DNA of 64,000 nt from Aspidapion aeneum. Its lineage: Eukaryota > Arthropoda > Insecta > Coleoptera > Brentidae. Made by a program: the position numbers and the translations under genes. The DNA is taken from contig OY755039.1 in NCBI GenBank assembly GCA_963576565.1, positions 135,449,369 through 135,513,368 of the forward strand, in the 5' to 3' direction. The stretch's first letter is position 1; each line of letters starts with the position of its first letter. A model generated the notes under the pieces. The model did no database searches. It saw nothing but the letters and a program-made list of their open reading frames with translations, and was not told the origin of the DNA. Of this stretch, positions 52,486 to 63,216 are shown one piece after another.

Positions 52486-53256
52486 GCCTTGATCATATCC
52501 AACATTTGACGAAGAGACGAAACTTAAAGAAAAAGAAGAAATGCAGCGTGCCTCATTTACTGATGGTAACACAGTATTTGCTGCATTTATCGCTAGAAAA
52601 CAAGAAGAAAACTTGTGCTAGCTTTCTACTCAAGAGCGCAGTATTTGTTGACCGACTCGGACATACTGCATTCTTGACTAGTTTAATCCTTTTTGCTAGA
52701 CAAGAACGCAGCGCTTTATGTAGTTCGTGCGTTCTCGGCTAGAAGACCGTGACGTTTTGCAGTTACTGCATATTTGTTATGCCTTTTTTTCATAATTTTC
52801 TTTTTTCAAATTTTGTTTTTGCCAATCGTTGAGGAACTTCCTTCCACACTATATAGTATATAAAAATCTCAAAATCGCCAAATTTGAAGTTACTGCATTC
52901 TTCATAAGGAGGGCAGTATAGTAATTTGTAGTAAACTTTTATAAAGGACCTTGTATACATATAACACCATAATCGTCTTGAAAATCAAGAAATTTAAAAA
53001 AGAAATAAAAAAATTTGGTTTTATGAAAAATAAACCGAGAAAATGTCATTTCGACGTGATAAAGCATGCAAATATAAAACCATGGTCTCGGCTTACTGCA
53101 AGTGGTACTTTACACGATCGGTACTTTTGTACTCTTGCAAAAACGCTACGTAAATAATGTGTTTGACATGAAAATGAAATGTATACGCCATTAAAATAAA
53201 TTTTTGGCAAATAAATCCAAACGAAGTTGCTATTTGCTTTACATAGTGGAAAATCC
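52486..53256. other. non-coding stretch
   Basis: No supported gene. GGGCAGTATAGT, GCAGTATTTG and related ...CAGTATTTGCTGCA, TACTGCATTC words recur near 52570-52920, hinting at degenerate short repeats. Confidence 0.35.
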
Positions 53257-53450
53257 TTAACCCTTTCTGTCCCAACGCCGCATATATATATGTGTTTTAA
53301 AAAGTGGGGCTGTAGTCCCAGCCGCCGTATATATACGTTCAAGGTGGAATAGTCTCAATTCACCAAAGCCGAAGATATGCGCTTATTTAGACCCATTGGG
53401 TCCCAATGCCGTAGAGATAGATATGTCCAAAAAAAAATTTACATTATTTT
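53257..53450. mobile_element. piggyBac-like terminus
   Basis: TTAA at 53257-53260 is followed by CCCTTTCTGTCCCAACGCCG and then by repeats of a CCCAACGCCGNATATATATA-like phrase (three diverged copies to about 53420). TTAA target plus a CCCTTT end is the piggyBac signature. No partner end and no transposase were found, so it is a fragment. Confidence 0.5.
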
Positions 53451-53544
53451 TTTTTTGTTACAGTTTTTTAAGTTGCTTTTGCTCTCTGATGAGTACTTCT
53501 AAATAGAAAACGTTTAAGTTTGTTAAAAAATGTATATTTCTCAT

Positions 53545-54307
53545 TACTACTAATATGTCGGTTTAGAACGATCCTGAGAGTCATCTTCCGTCAGGTTTTT
53601 TTGACTCATTGATTTTTGGATTGACTGTTGCCATTCCAGTTTAGGACGCCCTCTTTTTCTGCGCCCTATTGGTTGCCATTCTAGGACCTGTTTTGGTAAT
53701 CTTTCGTCGCTCATCCGTTGTAGATGGCCGTAACATATCAGTTGCCTTTTAGTGATGTCATCCGTTATGCTTCCCTCGATTCCCATTCTTTCTTTTATGA
53801 TCTCATTTCTTATATGATCTGTTCTAGATATTCTCATTGATCTTCTTATTGCATCCATTTCGACACTTTCCATTTTTGCTTTGTATTTTTCTGTTACGCG
53901 ACAAGTCTCTATTCCATACAACAGCGTGCTTTTCACCATTGTTTCATATATGTTTAGTTTTACATTATTTTTTATCTCTCTGCTCCATAAAATACTGTTA
54001 AGACAACCAATAACCTTTTTTGCTTTTACTATTCTTTTTTCCAGTTCTTTACAGTCTGTTCCCTTCTTATCAAATGTGACACCCAAGTATACATACTCAT
54101 TACATGGAGATATTGTTTGTCCATTTTCTAGTTCTAATTCACTTGATTCGTTTCCAATAGATAAGTACTGTGTCTTGTCCACGTACACTGTTAACCCCCA
54201 CTTTTGGTATTCTTCCGTTAACTTTCTCATCATATACTCCATGTCTTCTTTATCATTAGCTACAATTACTTGGTCGTCAGCAAACTGTAGTGTGTATATG
54301 GTAAACT
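53545..54307 (-). pseudogene. 5'-truncated RTE-like reverse transcriptase, family B
   Basis: The minus-strand reading begins abruptly at TIYTLQFADDQ (54307), inside the reverse transcriptase at its catalytic Asp pair. It continues through the YLGVTFDKKGTD, STLLYGIE, LICYGHLQRM and GRRKRGRPKLEWQ blocks to a stop near 53550. The frame from 54242 is open for 230 codons. It lacks everything upstream, as expected for 5' truncation on insertion, and the last ~15 codons seen in its relative at 57031-58660 are altered by a deletion. The two copies are very similar in protein sequence. Confidence 0.85.
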
Positions 54308-55010
54308 ATTTATTATGCATACTTTTATAGCATTTTACAATACGGTGTGGAATTTTGGGACAACTCTGTGCGAGGAGTGCGTTCATGTCATCAGATTGCA
54401 ATCATGTCGACAATATTTCAAAAAACACAAAATATTCACACTCACTAACCTTTACATTTATAGAATTGCTATTTTGTTATTTAGAGAAAGAGAAAATTTA
54501 AGAACTCACGCACATATTCATAACTACCCTACAAGAAATAATGATGCTTTTGTTCTTCCAAACTTTAATTTAGAAGTTAATAAAAAAAGTTCCTATTATA
54601 TGGGAATCAAAGTGTTAAATAGGTTGCCTCGTGATGTATTAAATAGTGAAAATGAAAACATATTCAAAAAAAAGCTAAAAAATCTGCTACATACTCAGGT
54701 TTTTTATAACATAGATGAATTTTTTAACCATGAATTTAAACTTAAACTTAATTAGACACTGTAATTTTTAACCTGATATATTCTATTCTTAAGTTGTCCT
54801 AGGTATATTTGTGTGACCCAGCTTACTGTTTTATTATTTTGTTTTATTTTTTAAAATTTTTAAACTGTTTATGTGTATTACTTAGTTTGGGCATTTTAAT
54901 TTTTAAGAAGTTAAAAAAAATCTTTCCAGACAGCTTTTTAGAGCTTCTTTTGTACAAGTTGGAAATAAATACTACTATAAATACTACTATTCCATAATAG
55001 TTATATAAAC
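54308..55010 (+). pseudogene. CR1/Jockey-superfamily retrotransposon 3' fragment
   Basis: Plus-strand open frame (54315-54755) with the phrases SCRQYFKKHKIFTLTNLYIY, IHNYPTRN, YYMGIKVLNRLPRDV and FKKKLKNLL. These form the C-terminal tail after the reverse transcriptase in CR1/Jockey-superfamily elements. Its 5' side is cut at 54307 by the oppositely oriented RTE-like fragment. A 3' untranslated part follows and ends with GGAAATAAATACTACTATAA repeats (54961-54990), containing an AATAAA. Short tandem 3' tails of this kind are normal for the group. Assignment below superfamily is uncertain. Confidence 0.75.
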
Positions 55011-55016
55011 AACAAG

Positions 55017-55458
55017 GTTTGAAAACGACTCTTTGCACACGATCGAGACAGTTTGGTACAAGTCGAGGGAGTGTGCAAAGAGGTTTTCAAACGAGTTTTT
55101 TACAATATTTTTTATACGACTGCTAATAAAGAAAGAAAAATCAAATTTTAATTTAACTTGTTTTTATTTCCGACATTTTTACAACAAAACTTTAAAAATT
55201 CAACAATTTTTTTACGTATCTAATCAACAAAACATACGAGCAGTGACGGTTGCTACGGAACTAAGCCAACTTATATTGATGGGTGACAACAACAAAAATC
55301 ACAATGACGGGAGACCCGTATGCAGAAATGACATAGGCGTGCGCAAAAATGACATAAGCGTGTGCAAAGCGTTTTGCACACAGCGTGCGCAAAATGCCAT
55401 TTTCAGATCGTGTTCTCCGTGCGCAAAACCCCCTTTTACAAGACAGTCGTATAAAAAA
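55017..55458. repeat. foldback region with TTTGCACAC hairpins
   Basis: GTTTGAAAACGACTCTTTGC (55017) is complementary to GCAAAGAGGTTTTCAAAC (55075-55092). TTTTTTATACGACTG (55107) is complementary to CAGTCGTATAAAAAA (55444). Between them GTGTGCAAAG and CTTTGCACAC-type words recur around 55320-55430. CTTTGCACACGAG also occurs alone at 62450. A 162-codon frame across this region has no recognisable motif and is probably spurious. Confidence 0.6.
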
Positions 55459-55470
55459 AGATTTAAGATA

Positions 55471-55555
55471 GGCCAAGTTCTCCAATACAAATTTCAAAAT
55501 GAACGGTTCTTACTAGTTTGAAAATGTTTTTCTAAACTTGACTATTACAAAAAAA
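55471..55555 (+). repeat. copy of the 17.98-kb repeat
   Basis: GCCAAGTTCTCCAATACAAA, TTTCAAAATGAACGG and TTCTTACTAGTTTGAAAATG match 17978-18057 with a few changes. Only the left arm and part of the loop are present here. Confidence 0.75.
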
Positions 55556-57030
55556 GAAATTCCAAAATGTTTACTATACGAAATAAACAAAATTGCAATC
55601 TTAAAACTCGTCAGCGGCGAATTCCCGCGGCAAATTATACCGAGAAAAATTGTCCCCGCTACGAATTGTCCCATCCCTCTCCTCTTTACTTGATAAGGGT
55701 ATTTTATTTCTTTAACCTGGACATCAGTGTAGTTTTTTCTTATTTATCATGCATCCATTAAAATTCCTTTTTCAGGCACGCGACCATTCTAAATATAAAG
55801 CGATTTGATTCCATGCACTTTATTTACTTTAAAATAAAATCCGGTTAGACCATGCAAGAAAAGAAACGAACCTAATATATCACTTATGTCAGTATTTAAA
55901 TTTGTGTTAACAAACAAAATCAGATCAGATACGATCTCCGCTCAACTCAGTTGTTTTATTCCAGCTGAGTAACTTAATCAAAACTTCCAACTAGAAAAAT
56001 GAATTTCACGCACCTTGAACGCGCACGCATGTTATTAGCCGCCATTTGGTATTTGGTTTATGTAAATAAAGATTTATAAAATATTACTCAATTTTAAATA
56101 TGGATGATTCTACCAAAAGTGGGCTATATGGATAACATTTTTGGTCATTGCCTTTAAATAACAGTACAGCACAGTAAATAATTTTGTTTTTTTAAATTTA
56201 TGTAACTAATTAGGTGTAAGCTAAGAAACATTTATTTTCCCGAATTTAAGGAATTATTGCATAAAAATTCCGGAGGGATGAGTACCAGAGGAATGAGTTT
56301 TTTAATGGTTTTCCAATTTAAATCAAAATCTATTTAGACTACTTAACCTAAGTTTTGTATAAATAAAGTTCCTATACATATAATTTTAAAACAATCAACA
56401 AAAAAATTATACTATTGATATCAGTCGAATATTTACTTACCAGAGGAATGATAATTGAAGCGTTCCTTTTTGATTTCTCCGAAAATAAAAAGATCTATAA
56501 CTTAAACCAAACTTAAGTTGACATTATTTGTCACAACTTGTCACCCTCACAAGTAAATTAGATATTCAGGGCTGTCTCTTTCTCTAGAAATTAACCGGTG
56601 GTATTCACAAATATTGTGTTATTAAAAATGGAGCACGTTTAAAATTGTAAAATTTTCCGGAGAAGATGTAAATTCGGATTTTCAAAAATATGACTGCAAA
56701 CTTAAGTTTTATCAATTTTTTGATAAATAGTTTAGACTTGGTTAAATATTATTTATTCGGATATTTTCTTCAATCTGAGTTCTTAATATTTGGTTTGGGA
56801 CTACACCAGAGGAATGAGGTACTTGCTTTGTAATAAAAAATTTTATAAACTTGCAATTTTTTTTATACATTAAACTCAAATGCTCCATAAAAAACACATT
56901 TCGTTTTAAATCTTATAACTAAAACTATGCTTCATTTGCAGTCTGTGTTTCAAAAATATGCATTCCCACTCCACAGCAACATTTTTGTAGAATCCATAAT
57001 ATTGTAAATTAAACCATACGCACAGAAAAA
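55556..57030. other. AT-rich non-coding stretch
   Basis: No gene recognised. The phrase ACCAGAGGAATGA recurs (near 56284, 56439, 56808), suggesting diverged ~150-370-bp spaced repeats without a clear unit. Confidence 0.4.
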
Positions 57031-58660
57031 AATGAAATGTTCGAGAGCAAATGCCACGATATAAATACACACGTAGGGGGTTGGCAGAGTCCTGAAGTAT
57101 GGAAATTCATTTCTGCAGTAAAAAACCCAACAAAAGAAAAAGTAAACATCCAGATTATCAAACCAGAACAATGGACAGAACACTACAAGGGCCTGCTGCA
57201 GGAGATGAGACCCGAATATCTGGCAGCCTCTCCGAGGAGAGACATAGAAGTACATGGAGAGGAAGTAATCATCGAAAAAGAAATGATAAAGAATAGTATT
57301 AAAAAGCTTAAATCCGGAAAAGCTAGCGGACCTGGAGGAATATATGCTGAAATGCTCAAATGTGGATCAGAGAAGCTAATCGAAAATCTCAAATATATTA
57401 TCAATCAATGCATAAACGGACACCCAGTACCTTATCATTGGAAAACGCATTCATATCCACAATACATAAATTTCAGAGGAATTTCAGTAACCATTACTCT
57501 AAGTAGATTGTACGGTAGGATACTTAGAGATCTAATAGAGAATGATTGTCATGAACAAGAAGAAGAAAAGCAAAGTGGGATTCGTGCAGTCTTAAACAAG
57601 TAATTGAGAAAAGGAGCGCCAGAAATATAGAGACTCATGTTACCTTTGTGGACCTACAAAAAGCATATGATACCGTTCCAGTAGAAAAGCTATGGACAGT
57701 GTTAAAGCAGACTAATATCAATCATACATACATAAAAGCAATAAAAGAACTATACAAAGGGTCAAAATCTAAAATTAAAATTGGAAATCGACTTTCAAAA
57801 GTATTCCTGGTAACAAAAGACTTAAGACAGGGATTTTGTATCTCTCCAACTCTTTTTAAAATATATATCGCAGTAGCTCTACAAAAGTGGAAATGTAAAG
57901 TGCACGGCATGGGAATACAACTTAACGACCGATTTACCATATACACTACAGTTTGCTGACGACCAAGTAATTGTAGCTAATGATAAAGAGGACATGGAGT
58001 ATACGATGAGAAAGTTAATGGAAGAATACCAAAAGTGGGGATTAACAGTGAACGTGGACAAGACACAGCACTTATGTATTGGAAACGAATCCAGTGAGTT
58101 AGAAATAGACAATGGACAAGTAATATCTTCATGCAATGAGTATGTATACATTTGATAAGACAGGAACAGACTGTAGAGAGATGGAAAAAAATAATAAAAG
58201 CAAGGAAGTTTGTTGGATGTCTTAGCAGTATTTTGTGGAGCAGAGAGATAAAAAAATGTAAAATTTAACATATATGAAATAATGGTGAAAAGCACGCTGT
58301 TGTATGGAATAGAGACTTGTCGCGTAACAGAAAAATCCAAACAAAAATGGAAAGTGTCGTCACATAAGAAATGAGATCATAAAAGAAAGAATGTAAATCG
58401 AGGAAATCATAACGGATGACATCACTAAAAGGCAACTGATATGGTACGGCCATGTACAACGGATGAACAATGAAAGATTAACACAGCATGTCCTAGAATG
58501 GCAACCAATAGGGCGAAGAAAAAGAGGGCGTCCTAAACTAGAATGGCAACAGTCAATCCAAAAATCAATGAGTCAAAAAAATCTGACAGAAGATGATTGT
58601 CAGGATCGAAGGAGGTGGAGAATAGGCGTCGGACAACGTAGAAAACCGACTAAATAATAA
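57031..58660 (+). pseudogene. RTE-like reverse transcriptase, family B, broken
   Basis: Plus-strand pieces in order: GGWQSPEVWKFISAV (57082), KSGKASGPGGIYAEMLK (~57312), FRGISVTITLSRLYGRI after a small deletion, and then a deletion after SGIRA that removes the next block. VDLQKAYDTVPVEKLW follows (57648) with the first catalytic Asp, then RQGFCISPTLFKIYI. A one-base loss near 57948 shifts the FADDQ block out of frame. Further frameshifts precede the intact tail QPIGRRKRGRPKLEWQQSIQ (from 58500) and RRWRIGVGQRRKPTK. The stop at 58657 is followed by a short AATAATAAAAAAAAA tail. The 5' end is truncated after the endonuclease. It is the same family as 53545-54307. Confidence 0.88.
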
Positions 58661-58996
58661 AAAAAAATTGGACCATACACGACCGCCGATTTAATCATCC
58701 ATCTATATTCGCTATTTATAAATTTTTAGTAGATATTATTGTTTTTTTTTATAAAAACAAAAGTCTCCAAAAATTCCAAAAGTTGAAAAGTGATTACACT
58801 GTTCTAAAAAAAAACTTTTTTCTTTTTTTCTGACTATCTGGTACTTGAATATTAATGATTTTTGCCTCCTAAACTCAGATCTACTTTAAAAATTTCGCTT
58901 GATCCATTATTTATCAAAATACGGCAATGGAATGAAATATATTTGAAGGCAGGACCAACTATACGTGGGTTAATTGATGCCAGGTATTATCGGGTG
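58661..58996. other. AT-rich non-coding stretch
   Basis: Nothing recognised between the RTE-like tail and the long-TIR element. Confidence 0.35.
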
Positions 58997-60196
58997 TTTC
59001 CTAATTGAATGTCAATATTTATGGGGGTGATTTTTGGGCCCATTTTAAGAAAAAAACTTTATATGAACATATGTTCTAAACGTCTTATCTTTTTAGATAC
59101 AGGGTGCTAAAGTTTTCAAAAATAAATCATTTATTATTAATATCTACAATACCAAGTGAAGTGTACTTTTTAAATCTGTATTCAAGTATGAGCAAATTTG
59201 ATCACTTTAATTTTTTTAGTCCGACGCACGGGTTTCATCTAAAAAAATAAAATCTACGTGTCTCTGCATGATGATATTGTCACAACTATATTTGTGACAA
59301 CTGGTATTCTACCATGAATGTCACAAGGTTTGTTATAAAGTACCCTTGTGACTGAGGGATTAAGGGGGATATGAGAATTAAGTATAAAGAATCCACATTT
59401 ATACGTGTAGTGTACATAAAATAGGTTAACAAGAATAGAATGCCAAATTAAATAATGTAATAAGGGGGGAGGCTGGTTGGAGAGAGTTGACCTGGGGGCC
59501 ATAAGGAATAGATCTTATAGGCCGTAGAGAGTCGGCCTTATGGGCCATAAAGCGTAACCACCATAGTGGGGTTTTACTTGGTTATGTTTAGTAGGGACCA
59601 CATATTTCAGTGGTGTACTGGGTTAGTAGGGATCACGTATTTCAGTGGTGTACTGAATGCTATTGTCCAGCATCGGGTTTTATAGATGAAATTAGTGCAA
59701 GCGCAGCAATATTGGTTATTGCTACGTTTTTATAGTAGTCTGAATAAACTTTAAACTCGTTTATGACAATATTGTCATATTAACGATATTGTTATGATCG
59801 TGCAGAGAAACGGTTTTTATTTTTTTAAGCGAAAACCGTGCATCGGATTGAAAAAACTTTGGTTAGAAATGATTGGTGATTTCAAAAATAATTTTTATTT
59901 CAGGAAAAATCAGTGGCGTGCCATCAATGTCTGCCAAAATAGGCATGTCAAATTACGTACGAGCGCCACTGAAGGAAATTAAAAAAAAAGTGATACATTA
60001 AAAAATGCCTCTTGATATGACAAATTTCATTAAAATATCTAAAGTGGTATTGTAGATATTAATAATAAATTATTTCTTTTTGAAAATTTTACCACCCTGT
60101 ATCTCAAAAGGTAAGACGTTTAGGATGTTCATATGAAGTTTTTTTTTAAATGGGCCCAAAAATCACCCCCATAATTATTGACATTCAATTAGGAAA
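58997..60196. mobile_element. long-TIR element with internal insertion
   Basis: The left arm (58997-59154, starting TTTCCTAATTGAATGTCAAT) and right arm (60044-60196) are complementary over about 155 bp. They include GGGGGTGATTTTTGGGCCCA and a TACAGGGTG word. The interior contains the 521-bp insertion at 59273-59793. No transposase is present. Confidence 0.75.
59273..59793 (+). mobile_element. 521-bp insertion, candidate solo LTR
   Basis: ATGAT is found at 59268-59272 and 59794-59798. Removing the segment leaves a symmetrical target: TCTCTGCA, then TGATCG, then TGCAGAGA. The segment starts GATATTGTCACAACTATA (or TGATATTG if the TSD is four bases), contains an AATAAA at 59743 close to its end, and has no coding capacity. 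These are features of a solo LTR left by recombination. No internal region is present to confirm it. Confidence 0.5.
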
Positions 60197-60218
60197 GCAA
60201 AATATATTTTTTTTAATA

Positions 60219-61119
60219 CTAGAAAATATAAAATCGAAAAACATAATTTGACAAAACTTTACTTTTTCTTTTATATTTATTGTCGCAATCACTTTTAAGA
60301 TTCCAACAGTAGTCAGCAAGCATTGACGGTTGCCAATTTTCCTTATACCTCTTTTCCATGACCGCTATCTGTTGATAGAAGCGCTCTCCATGCTCATCTG
60401 ATACTTCGCTACAATCATCTGGAAAGTAGTCTCTGTCTCTATAAACTTTTACATATGTGCTTGGCTGTAAAAGATTCCATTCTTGCGAACGTGAACCCAG
60501 AAGCTCTGCCTTACTCTTACTTAGACCTAAATCTCTCAGTATATGAGTCGTTGACTTCAACCTGAGACAAGAAATGCGGTACTACGTGTTCAGGAGGCTC
60601 ATATGTTGGGTCTGATGCAGGCAAGGACTCTTCATCATTTGAAAGACTTTCCGCGCCAGAAGATATTTTTGGTTCAGTTTCTGGCATATTCTCAAGTACA
60701 CCACTGATTCATCACGAGGAACTGGTGGTATAGGAATTTCTGCGCTATGAGGTACTGGTCGTATAGCAAAAGATACGTTTATGGGGTATCCTATGTGTTG
60801 TTTAGACTTCCTGCTAGCCCCGTACATTCGTTAGAGAAAAGTAGCAATCTCTAACAGACACCAAAGGCCATCGAAAAAATTTTCCATTCCATTACTGTAT
60901 CAACTTCACATAACCGTTCGGACAACAAAAATGTGGCGCCCATTTTTTATCTGAATCACCAATCGGACATCCAAAATACAGTTTGTAGGCTCTATGTACA
61001 ACTAGAGACATTTGTTTTCTGTGTCTTTCAGAAGTATATTCACCACAAATATAGTAGAAACTGTTTGGGTTATTACGGCACTTATAACGTGACGACAATC
61101 TCTCGGACACTAACCACAA
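60219..61119 (-). pseudogene. broken copy of a multicopy cysteine-containing protein gene
   Basis: Minus-strand pieces in order: CRNNPNSFYYICGEY with KLYFGCPIGDSDKKWAPHFC (60892-61119), a possible zinc-binding start. Next is RWPLVSVRDCYF with SRKSKQHIGYPINVSFAIRP (about 60760-60870), then LRDLGLSKSKAELLGSRSQE (60476-60535), and finally DEHGERFYQQIAVMEKRY and WQPSMLADYCWNLK (60280-60410). I recognise this order from a large, poorly characterised protein family seen in many copies in arthropods, which may be transposon-associated. Its function is unknown to me. Here the middle part is deleted and frames are shifted, so it is not functional. Its 3' end lies about 20 bp from the right TIR of the element at 58997-60196. 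Confidence 0.6.
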
Positions 61120-61164
61120 TTTTCTATAAGAACGAATTAGATGAAATTAACCCCATCGATATTA

Positions 61165-61255
61165 GCTCACACTACTACTATATAAGTAGTGTGAGCTATG
61201 GTGATCCTAATTTTTTCGAGAAAAAAAAAGTTGCTCCGATTTCAAAATTTTTTTT
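61165..61255 (-). repeat. dispersed repeat copy with small hairpin
   Basis: Minus-strand counterpart of 34870-34955: AAATCGGAGCAAC, TTTCTCGAAAAAATTAGGAT and CACCATAGC, followed by a better hairpin here (AGCTCACACTACT paired with AGTAGTGTGAGCT). Confidence 0.65.
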
Positions 61256-61301
61256 ATATTAAGTTTCATAAACTGCCATGCCGCACTGGGTTAGAAGTAC
61301 C

Positions 61302-61740
61302 CAGTGGCGTAGCGAGGGGCGCGGGGGGTTTGTCGCCCCCCTCCCGCCTCGTGGCGCTCCATGGGTGCCTTAAGCGCCCTAAGCTTAAATTGAGAGTTGA
61401 GAGGGCGGCAAAGCTGTCGCTAGGAAACTAAACTTTTTTTGTTTTTTTTTTGTGTTTGGTCGCAAGATCGGACAGTAAGTAAAGACATGATGAGTGATGA
61501 CCTTCTTTTTTTTTTAGTAAGTAGCAGGACCAGCAACGGCAAATTGAGAGTTGAGAGGGCGACAAAGCTTTCGCTAGGAAACTAAACTTTTTTTGTTTTT
61601 TTTTGTGTTTGGTCGCAAGATTGGAAAGTAAGTAAAGACATGATGAGTGATGACCTTCTTTTTTTTTTGTCGCAAGATTTTTGATGGCGCCCTTTTCATC
61701 TGTCGACCCCCCACGCCCCTTCAAGCACGCTACGCCGCTG
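61302..61740. mobile_element. hAT-like element with internal tandem repeat
   Basis: The left end CAGTGGCGTAGCGAGGGGCG is matched by the right end, whose complement is CAGCGGCGTAGCGTGC. Flanking octamers (GAAGTACC and TTTTAAAC) do not match, so one end may be from a different copy or the flanks have rearranged. Inside, a ~155-bp unit beginning AATTGAGAGTTGAGAGGGCG is present twice (from about 61388 and 61543), with TGATGAGTGATGACCTTCTT near the end of each. Confidence 0.6.
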
Positions 61741-61892
61741 TTTTAAACCACTGTGCGTCGTAGGTAAATTTTGCACTTTTTTTTACCAGAAAAAAATATA
61801 TTTCAGGGGACGACGAGAGGACCCTCCTGTGGTGCCAATTTCGTGCAAATATATTACCAATCCATTGGCGGATCCAAAACAACTTTTTTCTT

Positions 61893-62058
61893 ACAAATAA
61901 AATTTCGGACTTCCATTATCTTTATTTATTTTAAAACACGACGTTTCGGTTAGTAAGTAAGTAACAGTTTACACTTGATAACGGTTAGAGATACTTACTA
62001 ACCGAAACATCGTGTTTTAAAATAAATAAAGACAATGGAAGTCCGAAATTTTATTTCT
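61893..62058. repeat. near-perfect ~68-bp-arm palindrome
   Basis: The left arm (61893-61964) contains AAATTTCGGACTTCCATT and AAAACACGACGTTTCGGTTA. The right arm (61990-62058) is complementary with about two mismatches. The loop is about 25 bp. Confidence 0.8.
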
Positions 62059-62336
62059 ACACAATCATTGTCTACGAGTTTCAAACTTTTTTCTTCTTTT
62101 GACCGCCGGCGCCGCTGTTTCTCTGAAATTCAAGGTTTCCAAATATTTATAGATATATATCCCGTGCCTACTCCATTCAATGTAAAACAAGCCAAGGCAT
62201 TATAAAATTTGGCCTTTTAGAAAATACGACTTCTAAAAGATTCGAAAGGTTCCTTATTGTCCAGTCATCGATCGTCAATATATGGTAAATTCCTGATTGA
62301 CAATGGGCGACATTCTTTATTTTATACCTAGTTAAG

Positions 62337-62380
62337 CAGCGGCGTAGCTAGAAGTCATGAGGCCCGGGGCAAACAATTAA
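62337..62380 (+). mobile_element. isolated hAT-like 5' end
   Basis: CAGCGGCGTAGCTAGAAGTC followed by GGCCCGGGGC resembles the termini at 39088 and 61740. No partner was found before the window end. Confidence 0.45.
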
Positions 62381-62786
62381 AAACTCCAGACTCGTTTTAA
62401 AAAACGAGTCTTGAAATCTGTACTATACACACGCCGTGTGCACAGTCTCCTTTGCACACGAGTAAGTCATCTTTATCTACGCATTTTTATTATGGTATAT
62501 AGTTTTTTTAACACTATTCTTTGAATATCTGAAATTAGTTACAAACATCAAAATTTGTCTGCTAGATTGTAGTACTTACTAGTCCCACACAATATCCATC
62601 CGGGAAACACATTGAGATTTCCTCTGGAGGTAGGAGTAAAACGAATTGTCTCGGAAACTGGAAAAGTGTCAACAGGTTGCACTTGGTTTCAACAGATCCA
62701 TAAGTACAGCGTCGTCAAAAATTTTGGCGTCTACTTGCGGTGCTTTGTTCAGCCGTATTGTCAGAAGTGGCTCAAAGCACTCATTA

Positions 62787-63214
62787 GATAGTTTAAGTTG
62801 TGCTACGTATTTTTACGTAAAACTGCACGTTTAGCGCTCTACGTTTTGTTCCAAATTTGAGTTTAAGTTGAATGTTTTTACGTTACCATAACAAGTCTAC
62901 TAATAGCAGAGAATATTCGGCACTGTGTTTTTTTGATGTTACAATTTTGTTTTTTGTCTTTTCAACTACAGTAGGAATATATTTGCAAAGAATCGTTTGT
63001 ACTGGAAGCGGAAATTATCGTCTAGGCCTCATTTTTCGATCGGACAATCAACCATTTCTATTCTTTGGTAACGTTAAGGTGACCGCAGACTGCCGTAAGC
63101 TAACGTAAATACGTAAGCTCCTAACGTGACCTTGACGACGGTGTGACGAAGTGCGCTTGCGTATCTGTCAAATCTGATGCTTATGTAACAATACGTAGCA
63201 CAACTTAAACTATC
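62787..63214. mobile_element. TA-flanked MITE, 428 bp
   Basis: TA at 62785-62786 and 63215-63216 flank ends GATAGTTTAAGTTGTGCTAC and its complement. The inverted match runs about 33 bp with two mismatches. Internal ACGTAA words recur in both orientations. The TA duplication fits Tc1/mariner-type elements. No coding content was seen. Confidence 0.65.
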
Positions 63215-63216
63215 TA

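Noticed and set aside
53881..54330. 149-codon plus-strand frame, hydrophobic (similar one at 57879-58340 minus)
   Set aside because: Antisense of the family B RTE-like fragments; the similarity between the two reflects the shared retroelement.
55033..55521. 162-codon plus-strand frame
   Set aside because: Lies across a foldback region and another repeat, no recognisable domain and no conserved features.
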